From Corynebacterium callunae DSM 20147 (GTDB lineage Bacteria; Actinomycetota; Actinomycetes; Mycobacteriales; Mycobacteriaceae): a stretch of DNA of 64,000 nt. The stretch covers positions 1,612,001 to 1,676,000 of the forward strand of contig NC_020506.1 of assembly GCF_000344785.1 (NCBI RefSeq), in the 5' to 3' direction. Below, in pieces: positions 30,036-40,358 of this stretch. Both the position numbers and the translations under genes were made by a program. Position 1 is the stretch's first letter. Every line of letters starts with the position of its first letter. The notes under the pieces are model-generated. The model saw nothing but the letters and a program-made list of their open reading frames with translations. It was not told the DNA's origin and did no database searches.

Positions 30036-30848
30036 GGATTCTTCCAAAGCCGCGCGCATGCTTTCCCGCGGCGCCCCGTGGCCGGTAAATTGCTCAAATT
30101 GTCCAAAAGATTGATAAGCCAACATCACATAGCCTCCGACTGCGGGAAATCCGGCCGCGCGCGCTGCCTGCACCAAAGGTGTGGGCCACGGATCATAGAT
30201 CACATCAAGCACCGGCGCCTGCGCGATCGTCTTTTCTAAGCCGACAATTCCTGCCGAAGGAACCGTGGAAATAACCACTGCTGCCTGCGACACTGCCGCT
30301 GCAATATCGCCGTCAAAGCCAATAAATTCCAAAACCGTGGGTTTTTCGTCGAAAAGCGGGGCTAGTTCGGCACTGCGGTCTGAACGGTTGACCACCGCAA
30401 TATGTGCCACGCCCGCCTCTAAAAGTGCCCAGATAGCTGGGCGGGCGGTGCCACCGCCGCCAATTACCACCGCATGCTTGTCGACGAGTTCCTGGCCGTC
30501 TAAGAGCTCACTAAGAGCTCCCTTAATACCGTCAACATCGGTATTGTCGGCCCGCCACCCATTATCGGTCCGCACCAAGGTATTCGCAGCCCCAATTGCA
30601 CGAGCACGCTCTGTAACCTCATCTGCGAACTTCAGCGCCGCAAATTTCGCCGGCATCGTCACCGAAAAGCCTCGGTAGCTCCCATCCACGGCACCAACCA
30701 GCGCTGCCAGCTGCTCGCCCTCGCACTCAAAACGACCATATTCCCACTGGTCCAAACCAAGTGCGCGGTAACCGGAATTATGCAAAATGGGCGAACGAGA
30801 ATGTTCAATGGGCAAACCGAGAACGGCGGCGCGGTGGGTGATCTCCAA
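30012..30848 (-). CDS. aroE: Shikimate dehydrogenase
   Basis: Reduces 3-dehydroshikimate to shikimate with NADPH. 278 residues. The substrate-binding pocket is in GLPIEHSRSPILHNSGYRALG near residue 11 and FSVTMPAKFAALKF, where Lys is the catalytic residue; NTDVDGIKGAL and the nucleotide-binding VIGGGGTARPAIWALLEAG follow. It lies apart from aroC-aroK-aroB but downstream of mltG, a common actinobacterial order (alaS-ruvX-mltG-aroE). It converges on the importer ATPase and overlaps it by 24 bases. Confidence 0.94.
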   Translation of the reverse strand: MEITHRAAVLGLPIEHSRSPILHNSGYRALGLDQWEYGRFECEGEQLAALVGAVDGSYRGFSVTMPAKFAALKFADEVTERARAIGAANTLVRTDNGWRADNTDVDGIKGALSELLDGQELVDKHAVVIGGGGTARPAIWALLEAGVAHIAVVNRSDRSAELAPLFDEKPTVLEFIGFDGDIAAAVSQAAVVISTVPSAGIVGLEKTIAQAPVLDVIYDPWPTPLVQAARAAGFPAVGGYVMLAYQSFGQFEQFTGHGAPRESMRAALEESLGLTPEM

Positions 30849-30865
30849 TTCTTGCTCCCTGCTGC

Positions 30866-30907
30866 GGTTGGAATCTAGCGTTTAGAATCTAGCGGTTGGA
30901 ATCCAGC
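30866..30907. repeat. Three tandem 14-base units overlapping the mltG stop
   Basis: Units GGTTGGAATCTAGC, GTTTAGAATCTAGC and GGTTGGAATCCAGC follow each other without gaps. The mltG stop codon lies in the second unit, and the third encodes its last residues. The array fills much of the mltG-aroE gap. Confidence 0.85.
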
Positions 30908-32058
30908 ACGCCACTGTTTAGCGCGCGCTCGGTATCTGCCTGGTGCTGCTCAAAGGTCTCATTAAAGACAGTCGTGCCATCGGTATCAATGGTCACAAAG
31001 TAGAGCCAATTGCCCTCTGCAGGATTTTCCATTGCCTGCAAAGCCTCAGTGGAAACCGCAGCAATAGGAGTCTGCGGCAGACCATCCATCGCGTAGGTAT
31101 TCCATGGGGTCACAGTTTGGCGATCCTCATCAGTGGTAGCAACTTCTTGCTCCGACAGGCCATAGTTCACCGTGGAATCGAACTGCAGCTGCATCGGTGC
31201 TGCCAAGCGGTTCAAAATAACGCGTGCGACCTTATCAAAATCGCCTGCAGGAGCCTCGCGCTCAATGAGGGAAGCAGCAGTCAGCAACTCATAAGGAGTC
31301 AGACCAATCGCCTGCGCACGGCCCGTAATATCAGTCTCCGCCAACTGTGCAGCAGAACGAGTGATCAAATCAGTCAAAATGCCCTGGGCATCATTAGAAG
31401 GATTAACTACATACTGACCCGGCATAATCAGGCCTTCGAGGCGCTTAGGATCATTACCGCGTGCTTCAACCCCAGCAATAGCCCACTCAGGAACACCCAG
31501 CACTGCTGGATCAACCGTGGAAGCTACCTGCTGTAGATCCTCGACGCTAATACAATTTTCCGAGCCCTCAGTACAGGTCACCGCGGAAATCTGAGAATAG
31601 ATTCCCTGGCGGGTATCCCCACCAACCACCGTGACATCCATCAACGTTGCACCGCCGTGGATATCAAGCAAATCCACCTGGTTATCAGGGTTTAGCAAAG
31701 CCTCCACCGCAGCGGCAGCACTCATCTGCTCCTGCAAACGGAAGAATCCTGGCTGCACATTTCCGGCGTTGGCGTTATTACTAGCCGCGGTTTGGAAAGC
31801 CTCATTGGTGGCCACAATATCGCGTTCCACTAGCTCTGGACCAAGCTCAGAAATTGAGGAACCCTCAGGAATCTCCACCAGCTGAGTCACGCCATTCCCC
31901 TCGCCTTGATAATCCTGCCCACCCCTATTGGAGGTTGCAACACCGATATAAATGACGGCGCCGATAATCAAGATAAGCGCGGCAATAACCACAGCAATAA
32001 AACGCTGACGCCTCTTTACATATACAGGTTCCATCCGGCGGTTTCGGATATTTGTCAT
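30889..32058 (-). CDS. mltG: Endolytic murein transglycosylase MltG
   Basis: Cuts nascent peptidoglycan strands and is thought to release glycan chains. 389 residues: short basic cytoplasmic N-terminus, one transmembrane helix at about residues 16-37 ([19 protein letters not shown]), then a YceG domain. The catalytic Glu lies in [18 protein letters not shown] near residue 267, and [17 protein letters not shown] is the conserved end. The ATG overlaps the ruvX stop by four bases (ATGA), indicating coupling. The extreme C-terminus is encoded by a tandem repeat. Confidence 0.92.
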   Translation of the reverse strand: MTNIRNRRMEPVYVKRRQRFIAVVIAALILIIGAVIYIGVATSNRGGQDYQGEGNGVTQLVEIPEGSSISELGPELVERDIVATNEAFQTAASNNANAGNVQPGFFRLQEQMSAAAAVEALLNPDNQVDLLDIHGGATLMDVTVVGGDTRQGIYSQISAVTCTEGSENCISVEDLQQVASTVDPAVLGVPEWAIAGVEARGNDPKRLEGLIMPGQYVVNPSNDAQGILTDLITRSAAQLAETDITGRAQAIGLTPYELLTAASLIEREAPAGDFDKVARVILNRLAAPMQLQFDSTVNYGLSEQEVATTDEDRQTVTPWNTYAMDGLPQTPIAAVSTEALQAMENPAEGNWLYFVTIDTDGTTVFNETFEQHQADTERALNSGVLDSNR

Positions 32059-32627
32059 CCTGGGAGGTTTCCCTTCTCGTCAGAGCTATTTTCTAAATAA
32101 GTACTATCGGCTGGTTCTAATTTGGCTGTGCGTCCGTCCAGCCAGGTTTGTAAAATCTCAACCGCGGCAGCCTGGTCGATAACCTTGCGCCCCGCTTTTT
32201 CGCTGATTCCCGAAGACCGCAACGCTTGTGTGGCAACCACTGTGGTCAGGCGTTCATCACCGAGGCGAACGGGAATTTCTTTGCCTTCGGCGCTGAGAAT
32301 GCCCTCGTTTTTTAAACGACGACGAACCCTAAAGGCAATTTCCTTAGCCTGCTTTACACTTGCCGAACCATTGCCCTTGAGATCTGTCGGCAAACCAACA
32401 ACCACCTCGACTACAGAGTATTCCTTAATCAGCTGCAGGAGTCTGTCAACATCGGCCAGATCAGGTCCCTTTAATCCAGTTTCCCGCTTAATGGTTTCCA
32501 CCGGCATTGCCAAACGAGCTTCACGATCAGATGCCGCTACACCAATCCGCACGGTGCCAACATCCACGCCAAGTCGCCGGCCGAGACCGGGGTCATCCAC
32601 ACCGGGAGTATCAGGATTCACCTTCAT
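32055..32627 (-). CDS. ruvX: YqgF/RuvX Holliday-junction resolvase-like nuclease
   Basis: RNase H-fold nuclease implicated in pre-16S rRNA 5' processing; originally proposed as a Holliday-junction resolvase. 190 residues; [19 protein letters not shown] holds the first catalytic Asp near residue 22, followed by [28 protein letters not shown] with the second acidic residue and [12 protein letters not shown]. Upstream is a 354-base gap to alaS holding repeats and a terminator. The order alaS-ruvX-mltG-aroE is conserved in actinobacteria. Confidence 0.93.
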   Translation of the reverse strand: MKVNPDTPGVDDPGLGRRLGVDVGTVRIGVAASDREARLAMPVETIKRETGLKGPDLADVDRLLQLIKEYSVVEVVVGLPTDLKGNGSASVKQAKEIAFRVRRRLKNEGILSAEGKEIPVRLGDERLTTVVATQALRSSGISEKAGRKVIDQAAAVEILQTWLDGRTAKLEPADSTYLENSSDEKGNLPG

Positions 32628-32690
32628 AAGGGTCCGGTTTACCTTTCTGGAAAACTCTGTTTTAAAAAAACCTTTTATTTATTAACTTGG

Positions 32691-32734
32691 TGCGAGCTAG
32701 GTTCGAGCTAGGTGCAATCTAGATGCAATCTAAA
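32691..32734. repeat. Four tandem 11-base units upstream of ruvX
   Basis: TGCGAGCTAGG, TTCGAGCTAGG, TGCAATCTAGA and TGCAATCTAAA, head to tail with no spacers. The period is about one helical turn and every unit contains CTAG or CTAA at the same register. It lies about 64 bases upstream of the ruvX start. Confidence 0.85.
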
Positions 32735-32888
32735 GGCGCCACCTTGTGTCCCAAGGCACATCATCAAATTTAGCCGGTCACAGCAGCAGAAAGTTTATTT
32801 CCGCATGTGTTGAGCCAAAGATTTGCTGAGAAACTCTCAGTTTACCCCGCAGCCGAGCCTTAACTTTTTTCACGCAACTGTGGCCTTT

Positions 32889-32927
32889 ATCAAAACTATA
32901 TAGAACCAATATCAAAACTATATAGAA
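32889..32927. repeat. Two 17-base direct repeats downstream of alaS
   Basis: ATCAAAACTATATAGAA occurs at 32889-32905 and again at 32911-32927, with a 5-base spacer and an offset of 22 bases. It abuts the alaS terminator. The AT-rich TATATAG core could be promoter-like on either strand, but no matching -35 was found. Confidence 0.85.
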
Positions 32928-32961
32928 AACCGGGGTCCTCTGGAAAGAGAACCCCGGTTTT
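32926..32961 (-). terminator. alaS terminator
   Basis: Arms AAAACCGGGGT (32926-32936) and ACCCCGGTTTT (32951-32961) enclose a 14-base loop. It starts 20 bases after the alaS stop and the stem ends in a short T-run on the minus strand. Confidence 0.88.
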
Positions 32962-32981
32962 AACCAGGCTCAAAGATGAGC

Positions 32982-35648
32982 TTAGAGGCCTTCAATTTCT
33001 GCGCGAACGGCAGCGAATCCGGCTTCCAGGCCAGCGATATTAGCGCCAGAGCCCTGTGCCAAATCAGCCTTTCCACCGCCACGGCCATCAATGTAGCCGC
33101 CAACCAGCTTGACCAAGTTGCCGGAATGAGCGCCACGCTCTACAGCAGCCTTGGTTGCAGCAACCACAAATGGAACCTTGTCGCCATCAGCGGAGGCCAA
33201 GACCAAAACGCCCTCACGAGCACCCAACTTATCCTTCAAGTTGGTTGCGATGGTGCGCAGATCGCCTGCGGAAGTACCATCCTTAACACGCAGCAACAAG
33301 GTGCTAACACCCTTAATATCCTGCGCATTATTCAACAGATCAGCGGTCTGAGCCATAAGCTGCTGACGGTGCAGTGCCTCAATTTCCTTCTCTGCTGCCT
33401 TGAGCTTGTCCACCAGCTGAGCAACGCGTTCTGGAAGTTCCTCGGAAGGAGCCTTCAGGGAGCTAGCCAAGCCTTCAGCCAGTGCACGTTCCTTGGAGAG
33501 GTAGTTGAAGGAGTTCAAACCGGAGTATGCCTCAATACGACGCACGCCTGAACCAACCGAAGCCTCACCAAGCAGCGCAACTGGGCCAATCTGAGAAGAA
33601 TGTGACACGTGGGTACCACCACAAAGCTCCATGGAGAATGGTCCGCCGATTTCCACCATGCGCACAGTGCTGCCGTAGTTTTCACCGAAGAGCGCCATTG
33701 CACCCATAGCCTTAGCTTCCTCCAGGGAGGTCTCAATGGTGTGCACGGGCCAGTCGGTATCCACCGCTTCATTGGTGATGACCTGAATCTGCTCCAGTTG
33801 CGCAGGGGTGAGTGGCTCTGTGTAGTTAAAGTCGAAGCGCAGGTAGCCCGGCTTATTCATAGAACCTGCCTGCACTGCAGTCGGCCCCAGGACCTGACGC
33901 AGCGCCGCATGGATCAGGTGGGTTGCGGTGTGTGCCTGGCGTGCCGCATGGCGCCATTGCTTATCGACGGATGCAACGACCTTATCTCCAACTGCAAGGC
34001 CGCCATTCGCCACAACTGCCTTGTGGACCCACAGCTTCTTACCGATCTTCTGCACATCCTGGACATCCAACACAGTATCACCCATGAGGATCTGTCCGCG
34101 GTCACCCAGCTGTCCACCAGACTCTGCATAAAGTGGGGACTGATCCAAAATGACCTCAACCTCTTGGCCTTCTGCAGCCTCATTGATCTTGACGCCTTCA
34201 GAAAGCAAGCCCAATACCTTGGAATCCGACTCCAACTCGCTGAAACCGGTGAATACGGTTGGGTTATTGTCCACCCACTCGCGGTAGATAGACAGATCTG
34301 CGTGACCGTGCTTCTTAGCCTGGCTATCAGCCTTTGCGCGGGAGCGCTGTTCCGCCATGAGGGTTTCAAATCCCTCTACGTCAACCTTGAGGCCAGCTTC
34401 TGCCGCCATTTCCAGGGTCAAATCGATTGGGAATCCATAGGTATCGTGCAGCGCAAATGCCTGTGCACCTGCGACGGTGGCCGAACCTGCAGCCTTAATG
34501 CTCTCGGCAGCCTCTTCAAAGAGGTGAGTGCCGGAGACCAGAGTCTTCAAGAAAGCACGCTCTTCAGTGATAGCAACGCGGAGGATGCGCTCGCGGTTCT
34601 GCGCGATTTCGGGGTAAGAAGGAGTCATGGTGTCCATGATGGTGTTCATGAATTGCTCCATGGTCTCACCGGTTGCACCCAGCAGACGAGCAGAACGAAT
34701 AATACGACGCAGCAAACGACGCAGGATGTAGCCACGGCCCTCATTGCCCGGGGTGACTCCATCAAGAATAAGCATCATGCCGGTACGGGAGTGATCAGCA
34801 ATAACGCGGAAACGCACGTCAGCGGTGTTATCAGAACCGTAAGTAGTTCCGGTCAGAGCTTCTGCTACTTCGATAACTGGACGCAAAAGGTCAGTTTCAT
34901 AGACGTTTTCCACGCCCTGCAGGATGCACGCTACGCGCTCGACACCCATACCGGTATCGATATTCTTCTTTGGCAGGTCGCCGACGATCTCGAAGTTATC
35001 CTTGCCGATACCAGCGCCGCGTTCCTTCTCCATGAAGACCAGGTTCCAGATCTCCAGGTAGCGGTTATCGTCTGCTTCTGGTCCGCCATCCTTACCGTAC
35101 TTCTCACCACGGTCATAGTAGATCTCAGAGCAAGGTCCACAAGGCCCAGGGATACCCATGGACCAGTAGTTATCAGCCATTCCGAGGCGCTGAATGCGCT
35201 CTGCAGGAACACCAATCTTCTTTTCCCAGATCTCGGCTGCCTCATCATCGTCCAAGTAGACGGTAACCCAGAGTCGCTCCGGATCAAGGCCATAACCGCC
35301 ATCTTCAACCTTGTCAGTCAACAAGGTCCAGGCGTGGGTAATTGCACCTTCCTTAAAGTACTGACCAAAGGAGAAGTTGCCGGCCATCTGGAAGAAGGTG
35401 TTGTGGCGGGTGGTGATGCCAACCTCTTCAATATCAAGAGTACGAACGCACTTCTGAATTGAGGTAGCGGTGCCATTTTCAAAAGGTGGGGTCTGCTGAC
35501 CAAGGAAATATGGCTTGAATGGAACCATGCCTGCATTGACAAAGAGCAGGTTTGGGTCATCGAGAATCAACGACGCGCTTGGTACAGCCTGGTGACCGGC
35601 CTTAACGAAGTGATTAGTGAAGCGCTCCCTGATCTCATGGGTCTGCAC
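32982..35648 (-). CDS. alaS: Alanyl-tRNA synthetase
   Basis: Charges tRNA-Ala. 888 residues: class II catalytic core ([38 protein letters not shown]), anticodon-independent tRNA recognition domain, editing domain with the metal-binding [16 protein letters not shown] near residue 568 and [13 protein letters not shown] near residue 680, and a C-terminal DHHA1 domain (Gly-rich [17 protein letters not shown]). All editing-site ligands are present. rarA lies 114 bases upstream on the same strand; the gap shows no gene. Confidence 0.98.
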   Translation of the reverse strand: MQTHEIRERFTNHFVKAGHQAVPSASLILDDPNLLFVNAGMVPFKPYFLGQQTPPFENGTATSIQKCVRTLDIEEVGITTRHNTFFQMAGNFSFGQYFKEGAITHAWTLLTDKVEDGGYGLDPERLWVTVYLDDDEAAEIWEKKIGVPAERIQRLGMADNYWSMGIPGPCGPCSEIYYDRGEKYGKDGGPEADDNRYLEIWNLVFMEKERGAGIGKDNFEIVGDLPKKNIDTGMGVERVACILQGVENVYETDLLRPVIEVAEALTGTTYGSDNTADVRFRVIADHSRTGMMLILDGVTPGNEGRGYILRRLLRRIIRSARLLGATGETMEQFMNTIMDTMTPSYPEIAQNRERILRVAITEERAFLKTLVSGTHLFEEAAESIKAAGSATVAGAQAFALHDTYGFPIDLTLEMAAEAGLKVDVEGFETLMAEQRSRAKADSQAKKHGHADLSIYREWVDNNPTVFTGFSELESDSKVLGLLSEGVKINEAAEGQEVEVILDQSPLYAESGGQLGDRGQILMGDTVLDVQDVQKIGKKLWVHKAVVANGGLAVGDKVVASVDKQWRHAARQAHTATHLIHAALRQVLGPTAVQAGSMNKPGYLRFDFNYTEPLTPAQLEQIQVITNEAVDTDWPVHTIETSLEEAKAMGAMALFGENYGSTVRMVEIGGPFSMELCGGTHVSHSSQIGPVALLGEASVGSGVRRIEAYSGLNSFNYLSKERALAEGLASSLKAPSEELPERVAQLVDKLKAAEKEIEALHRQQLMAQTADLLNNAQDIKGVSTLLLRVKDGTSAGDLRTIATNLKDKLGAREGVLVLASADGDKVPFVVAATKAAVERGAHSGNLVKLVGGYIDGRGGGKADLAQGSGANIAGLEAGFAAVRAEIEGL

Positions 35649-35762
35649 AGCGGTATCCTGCCTTAGAACTTCTCGAATAGTTTCAGCGCACGCAAAATCG
35701 CACGCCGTTATTTGGACAAGAGTTAACTTTACCTGCCATGTCTACTTCATGAGCAACCCGGG

Positions 35763-37157
35763 CTATTTGCCACCCCGAATGATTCGTCGCAGCCTGCCAA
35801 TAAACTCACTAATTCGCTTCTCACCACCATGTTCGCTGGGCTGATAATACACCCGGTCCCGCAGGTTTTCGGGCAGATAATCCTGGCGCACCACTCCCCT
35901 TGGATCATCATGCGGATAGACATATCCCACGGCATTCCCCAGCTTTTTTGCACCCTCATAATGCCCATCACGCAGGTGTGCTGGGACCGTACCGATATTT
36001 CCTTGTTTAATATCAGTCAAGGCGCTATCCATTGCCATTATCACCGCATTAGATTTTGGTGCCAACGCCAAATGAATGGTGGCCTGAGCCAGATTGATTC
36101 TTGCTTCTGGCATACCAATAAGTTGAACCGCTTGAGCTGCAGCAACAGCTACCTGTAGTGCCGTTGGGTCGGCCATCCCAATATCTTCACTGGAATGCAC
36201 CACCAATCGTCGAGCGATAAACCGAGGATCCTCACCAGCATCGATCATGCGCGCTAGATAGTGCAGAGCGGCATCAACATCTGATCCTCTAATTGACTTA
36301 ATCCAGGCGCTCACCACGTCATAGTGCTGATCACCATCACGGTCATAACGCACAATTGCGCGGTTAACGTTTTCTTTAACGGTGGTGAGATCAAGCTCTT
36401 CCCCATCAGCCACAGCTTCTGCTGCTGCTTCAATATAGGTAAGACCGCGCCGAGCATCTCCACCAGCAAGCAGTACCAGCTGATCGATTGCCTCCGCGCT
36501 GGCGGTGATGCGCCCTGCGAGCCCGCGCTCGTCGATAAGCGATCTTTCCAGCAGGGTCTTGATTGCCTCTTCAGTAAGTGGCTCCAACTGCAGGATCAGC
36601 GATCGTGACAGTAACGGCGCAACCACTGAGAATGAGGGATTTTCAGTGGTCGCCGCCAGTAGCAACACCGTCCGGTTTTCGACGGCAGAGAGCAGTGCAT
36701 CCTGTTGAGTTTTGGAGAAACGGTGTACCTCATCGATAAATAGCACTGTTTTTTGACCCAATTGCAGGTCCGTGCGAGCCCGTTCAATCACCGAGCGAAC
36801 TTCCTTCACCCCCGAGGACAGCGCGGACATCGCCACAAAGCGATCACCAGCTGCTGCAGAAATCAACGAAGCGATCGTAGTTTTTCCAGTTCCGGGTGGC
36901 CCATAAAGAATGACGGAGGCTTCTCCGCTACCTTCAATAAGTCTGCGCAGCGGCCGACCAGGTCCTAGAAGATGCTGCTGCCCGACAACTTCATCAAGGG
37001 TACGAGGCCGCATTCGCGCAGCTAATGGAGCATGCCCACCCGGATGGAAATATTGATCAGCTGCTTTTGGGCTTCGCCACCCTACCGAGCCGGAATTTCC
37101 CGCTTGTTCTGAGGTGTCTGAAGCTTCGGGTGTTTCAAAGAGCGAATCCTGGGCCAT
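35763..37157 (-). CDS. rarA: RarA/MgsA replication-associated AAA+ ATPase
   Basis: Replication-fork associated clamp-loader-like ATPase of the RarA/WRNIP1 family. About 464 residues. [23 protein letters not shown] opens the AAA+ domain, Walker A is [14 protein letters not shown] near residue 87, Walker B is [23 protein letters not shown], and [14 protein letters not shown] is the sensor region. The C-terminal oligomerisation domain has [20 protein letters not shown] started at the ATG of [11 protein letters not shown]; the frame is open 21 codons further up but without family sequence. alaS follows. Confidence 0.93.
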   Translation of the reverse strand: MAQDSLFETPEASDTSEQAGNSGSVGWRSPKAADQYFHPGGHAPLAARMRPRTLDEVVGQQHLLGPGRPLRRLIEGSGEASVILYGPPGTGKTTIASLISAAAGDRFVAMSALSSGVKEVRSVIERARTDLQLGQKTVLFIDEVHRFSKTQQDALLSAVENRTVLLLAATTENPSFSVVAPLLSRSLILQLEPLTEEAIKTLLERSLIDERGLAGRITASAEAIDQLVLLAGGDARRGLTYIEAAAEAVADGEELDLTTVKENVNRAIVRYDRDGDQHYDVVSAWIKSIRGSDVDAALHYLARMIDAGEDPRFIARRLVVHSSEDIGMADPTALQVAVAAAQAVQLIGMPEARINLAQATIHLALAPKSNAVIMAMDSALTDIKQGNIGTVPAHLRDGHYEGAKKLGNAVGYVYPHDDPRGVVRQDYLPENLRDRVYYQPSEHGGEKRISEFIGRLRRIIRGGK

Positions 37158-37238
37158 ATTGGTCAGGTTAGTCCCTTCTTGCGTGTGACTTCGAACCAGG
37201 TACAACAGCCGCCCAGCCAAAAATTGTGGTGGGCATGG

Positions 37239-38819
37239 TTATAAGCCCAGTGCAGACCCCCACACCAGGCACCACCAACCACACACACCCACCTCCCCAA
37301 ACAACCCCAACTGCCCCCCACCCGGCGGATCCGGCGGATCAGGAACATCCGACATACCCGGCGGATCAGGTGGATCAGGCAGATCCCCTTCCCTCAACTT
37401 CTGATGCTTCGCCCGCGCCCACGCACCACCCGACAACCCAGCTGCAACACCATCATTAAACACCACCCCACCACCAACAACCCGCCGCCCCACACGACCC
37501 GTCACCTCATCACGAACCATAAACCCCTTCCCATTAACCCCACCACGAGAATCATCATTACGCGGATGATCCCCAAAACACTGCGGCGTCAAATTCACCA
37601 CATCCGTCAACCCACCACGCACCCACGGATCTACATGATGAATCTCACAATCAATCAACGCCCGCGAACACCCAGGAGCAGAACACACCAACTCCGACGC
37701 CAACAACGCCACCTTCTGCTCCAACGACGCCGACCGACTCATCCGACCCAAATGCAACGCCCGACCAGACTCACCATCCAACACCACCCCAAAGTCATAC
37801 TTCGCAGCCCCCAACAACAACACCTCACCCAACGTCAACCCAAACCCCGTATTCGTCGGATACCGATGCCCCAACCCCCGCTTTTCCACCAACTCCACAT
37901 CATCAGTAGTCATCGACACCACAATGCTGCCAATCCCACGACGCCCCTTGACCGTAAAACCCTGATGAAAACGCTCAAACACATAATGCACCGCATCAGC
38001 CAACCGCTGACCAGCACTACGACCATCCAACTCCACATCCCCACCAACCAAACTGCCCTTCGTCGACAACGGCGCACACGCAGCCTTCATCAACGCCGCC
38101 GTCGCAGATGGCACCAACCCCGAAATACGCACCAACCCATCAGCATCAGCCTTACTAAAAGCAACATAACGGTGAGCCATCGCCGCTACCGGATCAGGAG
38201 CTATCCCATTGGCTTTGACCACCTGATCACGCACCCACAACCCCAGATCATCCACCCCACGCCACTTCGCCTGACTAACAGCCTGCGCAAACAACACCTC
38301 ACGAGAATCCACCGCCACCCCAGACAGTCTGTCTAACTCACGGTTAATCACCACCAACCGATCAGGACTGACCACCACCGATCCTGAACGATGAGAGCCG
38401 ATAACCTCAGCCACCACATCCACCTCAGGAACAGACACCGCGGGCGCATCACCATCGGCCACCTCAGCCTCAGCATCAACCACCGGCAAAGCCTCTACGA
38501 CAGCGGGTTTATCCTGCGGGAACAATGACTTACCCAACGCCACCCTGTTAAACGCCTCTACGCGTGACACTCCTAAACGCTCAACGAGATAATCAGTGGT
38601 TTTTGCAGACCCCACCCTCGTGCCGGCGTGGGCTAGTTCAGCCATCACAGCCACCGCAGCGTTAATCACCCCACGTTGGTTAAACACATGTTCCAACCGC
38701 ACAAGGTCTGCTTCGTTGTCATTAAATACCTGTGCTGACAGGTCAGTGGATAAGGCGGTGATGATGGCTTTGATATGGGTGTCTAATGCATCAACGTGGT
38801 GTGTTAATGACGCCATCAT
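37239..38819 (-). CDS. DUF222/HNH endonuclease domain protein (13E12-repeat family)
   Basis: 526 residues. An N-terminal helical DUF222 region (about residues 60-330) is followed by an HNH nuclease near residues 385-425: CSAPGCSRALIDCEIHHVDP, RGGLTDVVNLTPQC and the final GDH. Both Cys pairs and the HH motif are intact, so it could be an active nuclease. Family members are multicopy in actinobacteria and thought to be mobile-associated; function unproven. The C-terminus is a Pro/Asp-rich repeat (PDPPDPPG) encoded by 9-base repeats. From about residue 80 on, base composition is strongly skewed: 24 C against 4 G in plus-strand bases 37501-37560. Confidence 0.85.
   Translation of the reverse strand: MMASLTHHVDALDTHIKAIITALSTDLSAQVFNDNEADLVRLEHVFNQRGVINAAVAVMAELAHAGTRVGSAKTTDYLVERLGVSRVEAFNRVALGKSLFPQDKPAVVEALPVVDAEAEVADGDAPAVSVPEVDVVAEVIGSHRSGSVVVSPDRLVVINRELDRLSGVAVDSREVLFAQAVSQAKWRGVDDLGLWVRDQVVKANGIAPDPVAAMAHRYVAFSKADADGLVRISGLVPSATAALMKAACAPLSTKGSLVGGDVELDGRSAGQRLADAVHYVFERFHQGFTVKGRRGIGSIVVSMTTDDVELVEKRGLGHRYPTNTGFGLTLGEVLLLGAAKYDFGVVLDGESGRALHLGRMSRSASLEQKVALLASELVCSAPGCSRALIDCEIHHVDPWVRGGLTDVVNLTPQCFGDHPRNDDSRGGVNGKGFMVRDEVTGRVGRRVVGGGVVFNDGVAAGLSGGAWARAKHQKLREGDLPDPPDPPGMSDVPDPPDPPGGGQLGLFGEVGVCGWWCLVWGSALGL
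37322..37386. repeat. 9-base minisatellite in the HNH gene
   Basis: Degenerate units GGCGGATCC, GGCGGATCA, GGTGGATCA and GGCAGATCC recur around a short unique piece and encode the PDPPDPPG repeats of the protein C-terminus. Confidence 0.75.
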
Positions 38820-38968
38820 CTCCCCCTTTGGTGTTTGTGTGTTCCCCGTGGTTTTCTGCTTCTTATTTTAGTGGCTCATGTGTTCGATAGCAATAGTGGT
38901 TGCGAACATTTTTTCGAACCTTAAACCAGAACTTTAGACACCACCCAAACCCTCAAAAAATAAGTAAA

Positions 38969-39002
38969 CCCCTGGTCATTAGCCTAAACCAATAACCAGG
39001 GG
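38969..39002 (-). terminator. Terminator of the APH-fold gene
   Basis: Arms CCCCTGGT (38969-38976) and ACCAGGGG (38995-39002) form a hairpin 25 bases after the gene stop, followed on the minus strand by a T-rich stretch ending in TTTTTT. The upstream remainder of this 207-base gap would carry the HNH gene promoter. Confidence 0.85.
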
Positions 39003-39026
39003 CACATTCGCCATAAAACCAAACAG

Positions 39027-40226
39027 CTAATCCCGCGCAGCGATTGCTTTGATTACATCGTCAGCAAAGCGTGCAACTTCTGGAAAACGGGGATCCATGC
39101 CACGGGCTGCAAATCTCTGCAAGGCTTCAAAGGTTTCACCGAGGTCGCGACGACCCAACTGATCTCCATCCAGAGCATGAGGGGCGGTGTATTCTTCCAA
39201 TTGCTCAAAATCCAAGGTCGTGATTCCGTCCTCGGAAGTGCGCAAAAAATTGACCACGGAAGAAATCGAACCCAGCTTCATCAAGGCAATGCTGGAAAGC
39301 GCCCAGCCAATCAATGCGGTGACAACTCGGGCCTGCAAACGCTCTTCATTGTTGACATTGGGCCAAATGCCTCGAACTTCTTGCACCCAAGAATCAATAA
39401 GCTCATCGGCTTCATCGTCAGTAATTGGATGACTGAAAATAAATTGCGGGAAACCGGCGATAACACTTGCAATATCAAAGGTCGCATCACGGAACCCAGC
39501 CACCTCATAGTCCAAAAAGTGGGTTTTTTCAGCGACGATAATATTGTCAGGTGAAAGATCAAAAGGCGTAAATGCGCGGTGACGGCCTGAGATGAGGCGT
39601 CGTTTAGCATCGCGCGCAAAGTCATTAACTACCGCCGGGATCTTAATTCCGGCATCTTCAAGAACCTTTGCTCCGACATCAATTGCTGCTGGCAGCAACC
39701 TATCGCGCTGTTTTTGCATGGTTGCGGTAGCTGGATAACGGGCCAGCATGCGCGCCATCAGCACATCAAAGTCGGCTTCACGGTCTGCGGTTGCAGCATG
39801 CAAACTACCCAAGGACTGGCCGAGGTTGCGCAAAATTTGCATGCGCTGATCGCCAGTGCGTTGCTCCAAAAGCTCGGCAAAGGTATCGCCATTGCCTGAA
39901 TCTGAAAGCACGATAATCCGCTTATCAATGTCATAAGCCAAAATAACGGGTCCGGGCCGCACGTCTTCAGTTAATGAGGTGGTGAATTGATAAGAAACAA
40001 CCTCGCGAACCAACGCGGAATCATCAAAAACATCGCCAGTTGCTGGCACATATTTCAAAATGACGGAGCGCTGTTGTAAAAAGGGAGAATTGGCCACGCG
40101 CGCCCGCAGGACGGTGGCAGTGCTCGACCCACCCAATTGCTCAATCTCAGAAAGCGTTTGGGTTCCGCCATAGCGTTTCGTCAACAGCATTTCGGCAATT
40201 CCAACGATTTCTTCGTGGCTTAGCAT
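39027..40226 (-). CDS. Aminoglycoside-phosphotransferase-fold kinase-like protein
   Basis: 399 residues of unknown substrate. The fold is recognisable: VILKYVPATGDVF near residue 50 (Lys of the ATP site), FDLSPDNIIV near residue 222 and FLDYEVAGFRDATFDIASVI near residue 235. In the usual Brenner motif HGDxxxxN the His is replaced by Pro here (PFDLSPDN), while the catalytic Asp, the Asn and the second Asp are kept. It may phosphorylate a small molecule or be a regulator; resistance should not be assumed. aspS lies upstream. Confidence 0.75.
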   Translation of the reverse strand: MLSHEEIVGIAEMLLTKRYGGTQTLSEIEQLGGSSTATVLRARVANSPFLQQRSVILKYVPATGDVFDDSALVREVVSYQFTTSLTEDVRPGPVILAYDIDKRIIVLSDSGNGDTFAELLEQRTGDQRMQILRNLGQSLGSLHAATADREADFDVLMARMLARYPATATMQKQRDRLLPAAIDVGAKVLEDAGIKIPAVVNDFARDAKRRLISGRHRAFTPFDLSPDNIIVAEKTHFLDYEVAGFRDATFDIASVIAGFPQFIFSHPITDDEADELIDSWVQEVRGIWPNVNNEERLQARVVTALIGWALSSIALMKLGSISSVVNFLRTSEDGITTLDFEQLEEYTAPHALDGDQLGRRDLGETFEALQRFAARGMDPRFPEVARFADDVIKAIAARD

Positions 40227-40288
40227 GGGTTTCGTCTCCTTCTATGTCCACTTAATACAGCTAGACCTTTTTCTATGGTACAGATCAC

Positions 40289-40333
40289 CCAACAAAGCGG
40301 GGGTGATATAGGTTACTTCACCCCCGCTGGTTG
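40289..40333 (-). terminator. Hairpin downstream of aspS
   Basis: Arms AGCGGGGGTGA (40296-40306) and TCACCCCCGCT (40318-40328) with outer CCAAC/GTTGG pairs (40289-40293, 40329-40333) form a long hairpin between the aspS stop and the APH-fold gene. On the minus strand the sequence after it is not T-rich, but the stem is strong. Confidence 0.75.
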
Positions 40334-40358
40334 GCCGGGTACCGTGGGTGCCAGGCGG

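Noticed and set aside
33609-35462. 617-codon open frame on the plus strand
   Set aside because: Fully antisense to alaS, no domain or ribosome-binding site; a frame shadow in a GC-balanced gene.
35649-35762. T-box leader upstream of alaS (also checked for aspS and hisS)
   Set aside because: No T-box sequence or specifier stem is visible, and the gaps are too short.
37239-38819. Transposon around the HNH gene
   Set aside because: No terminal inverted repeats, target duplication or transposase were found at the gene edges; only composition is unusual.
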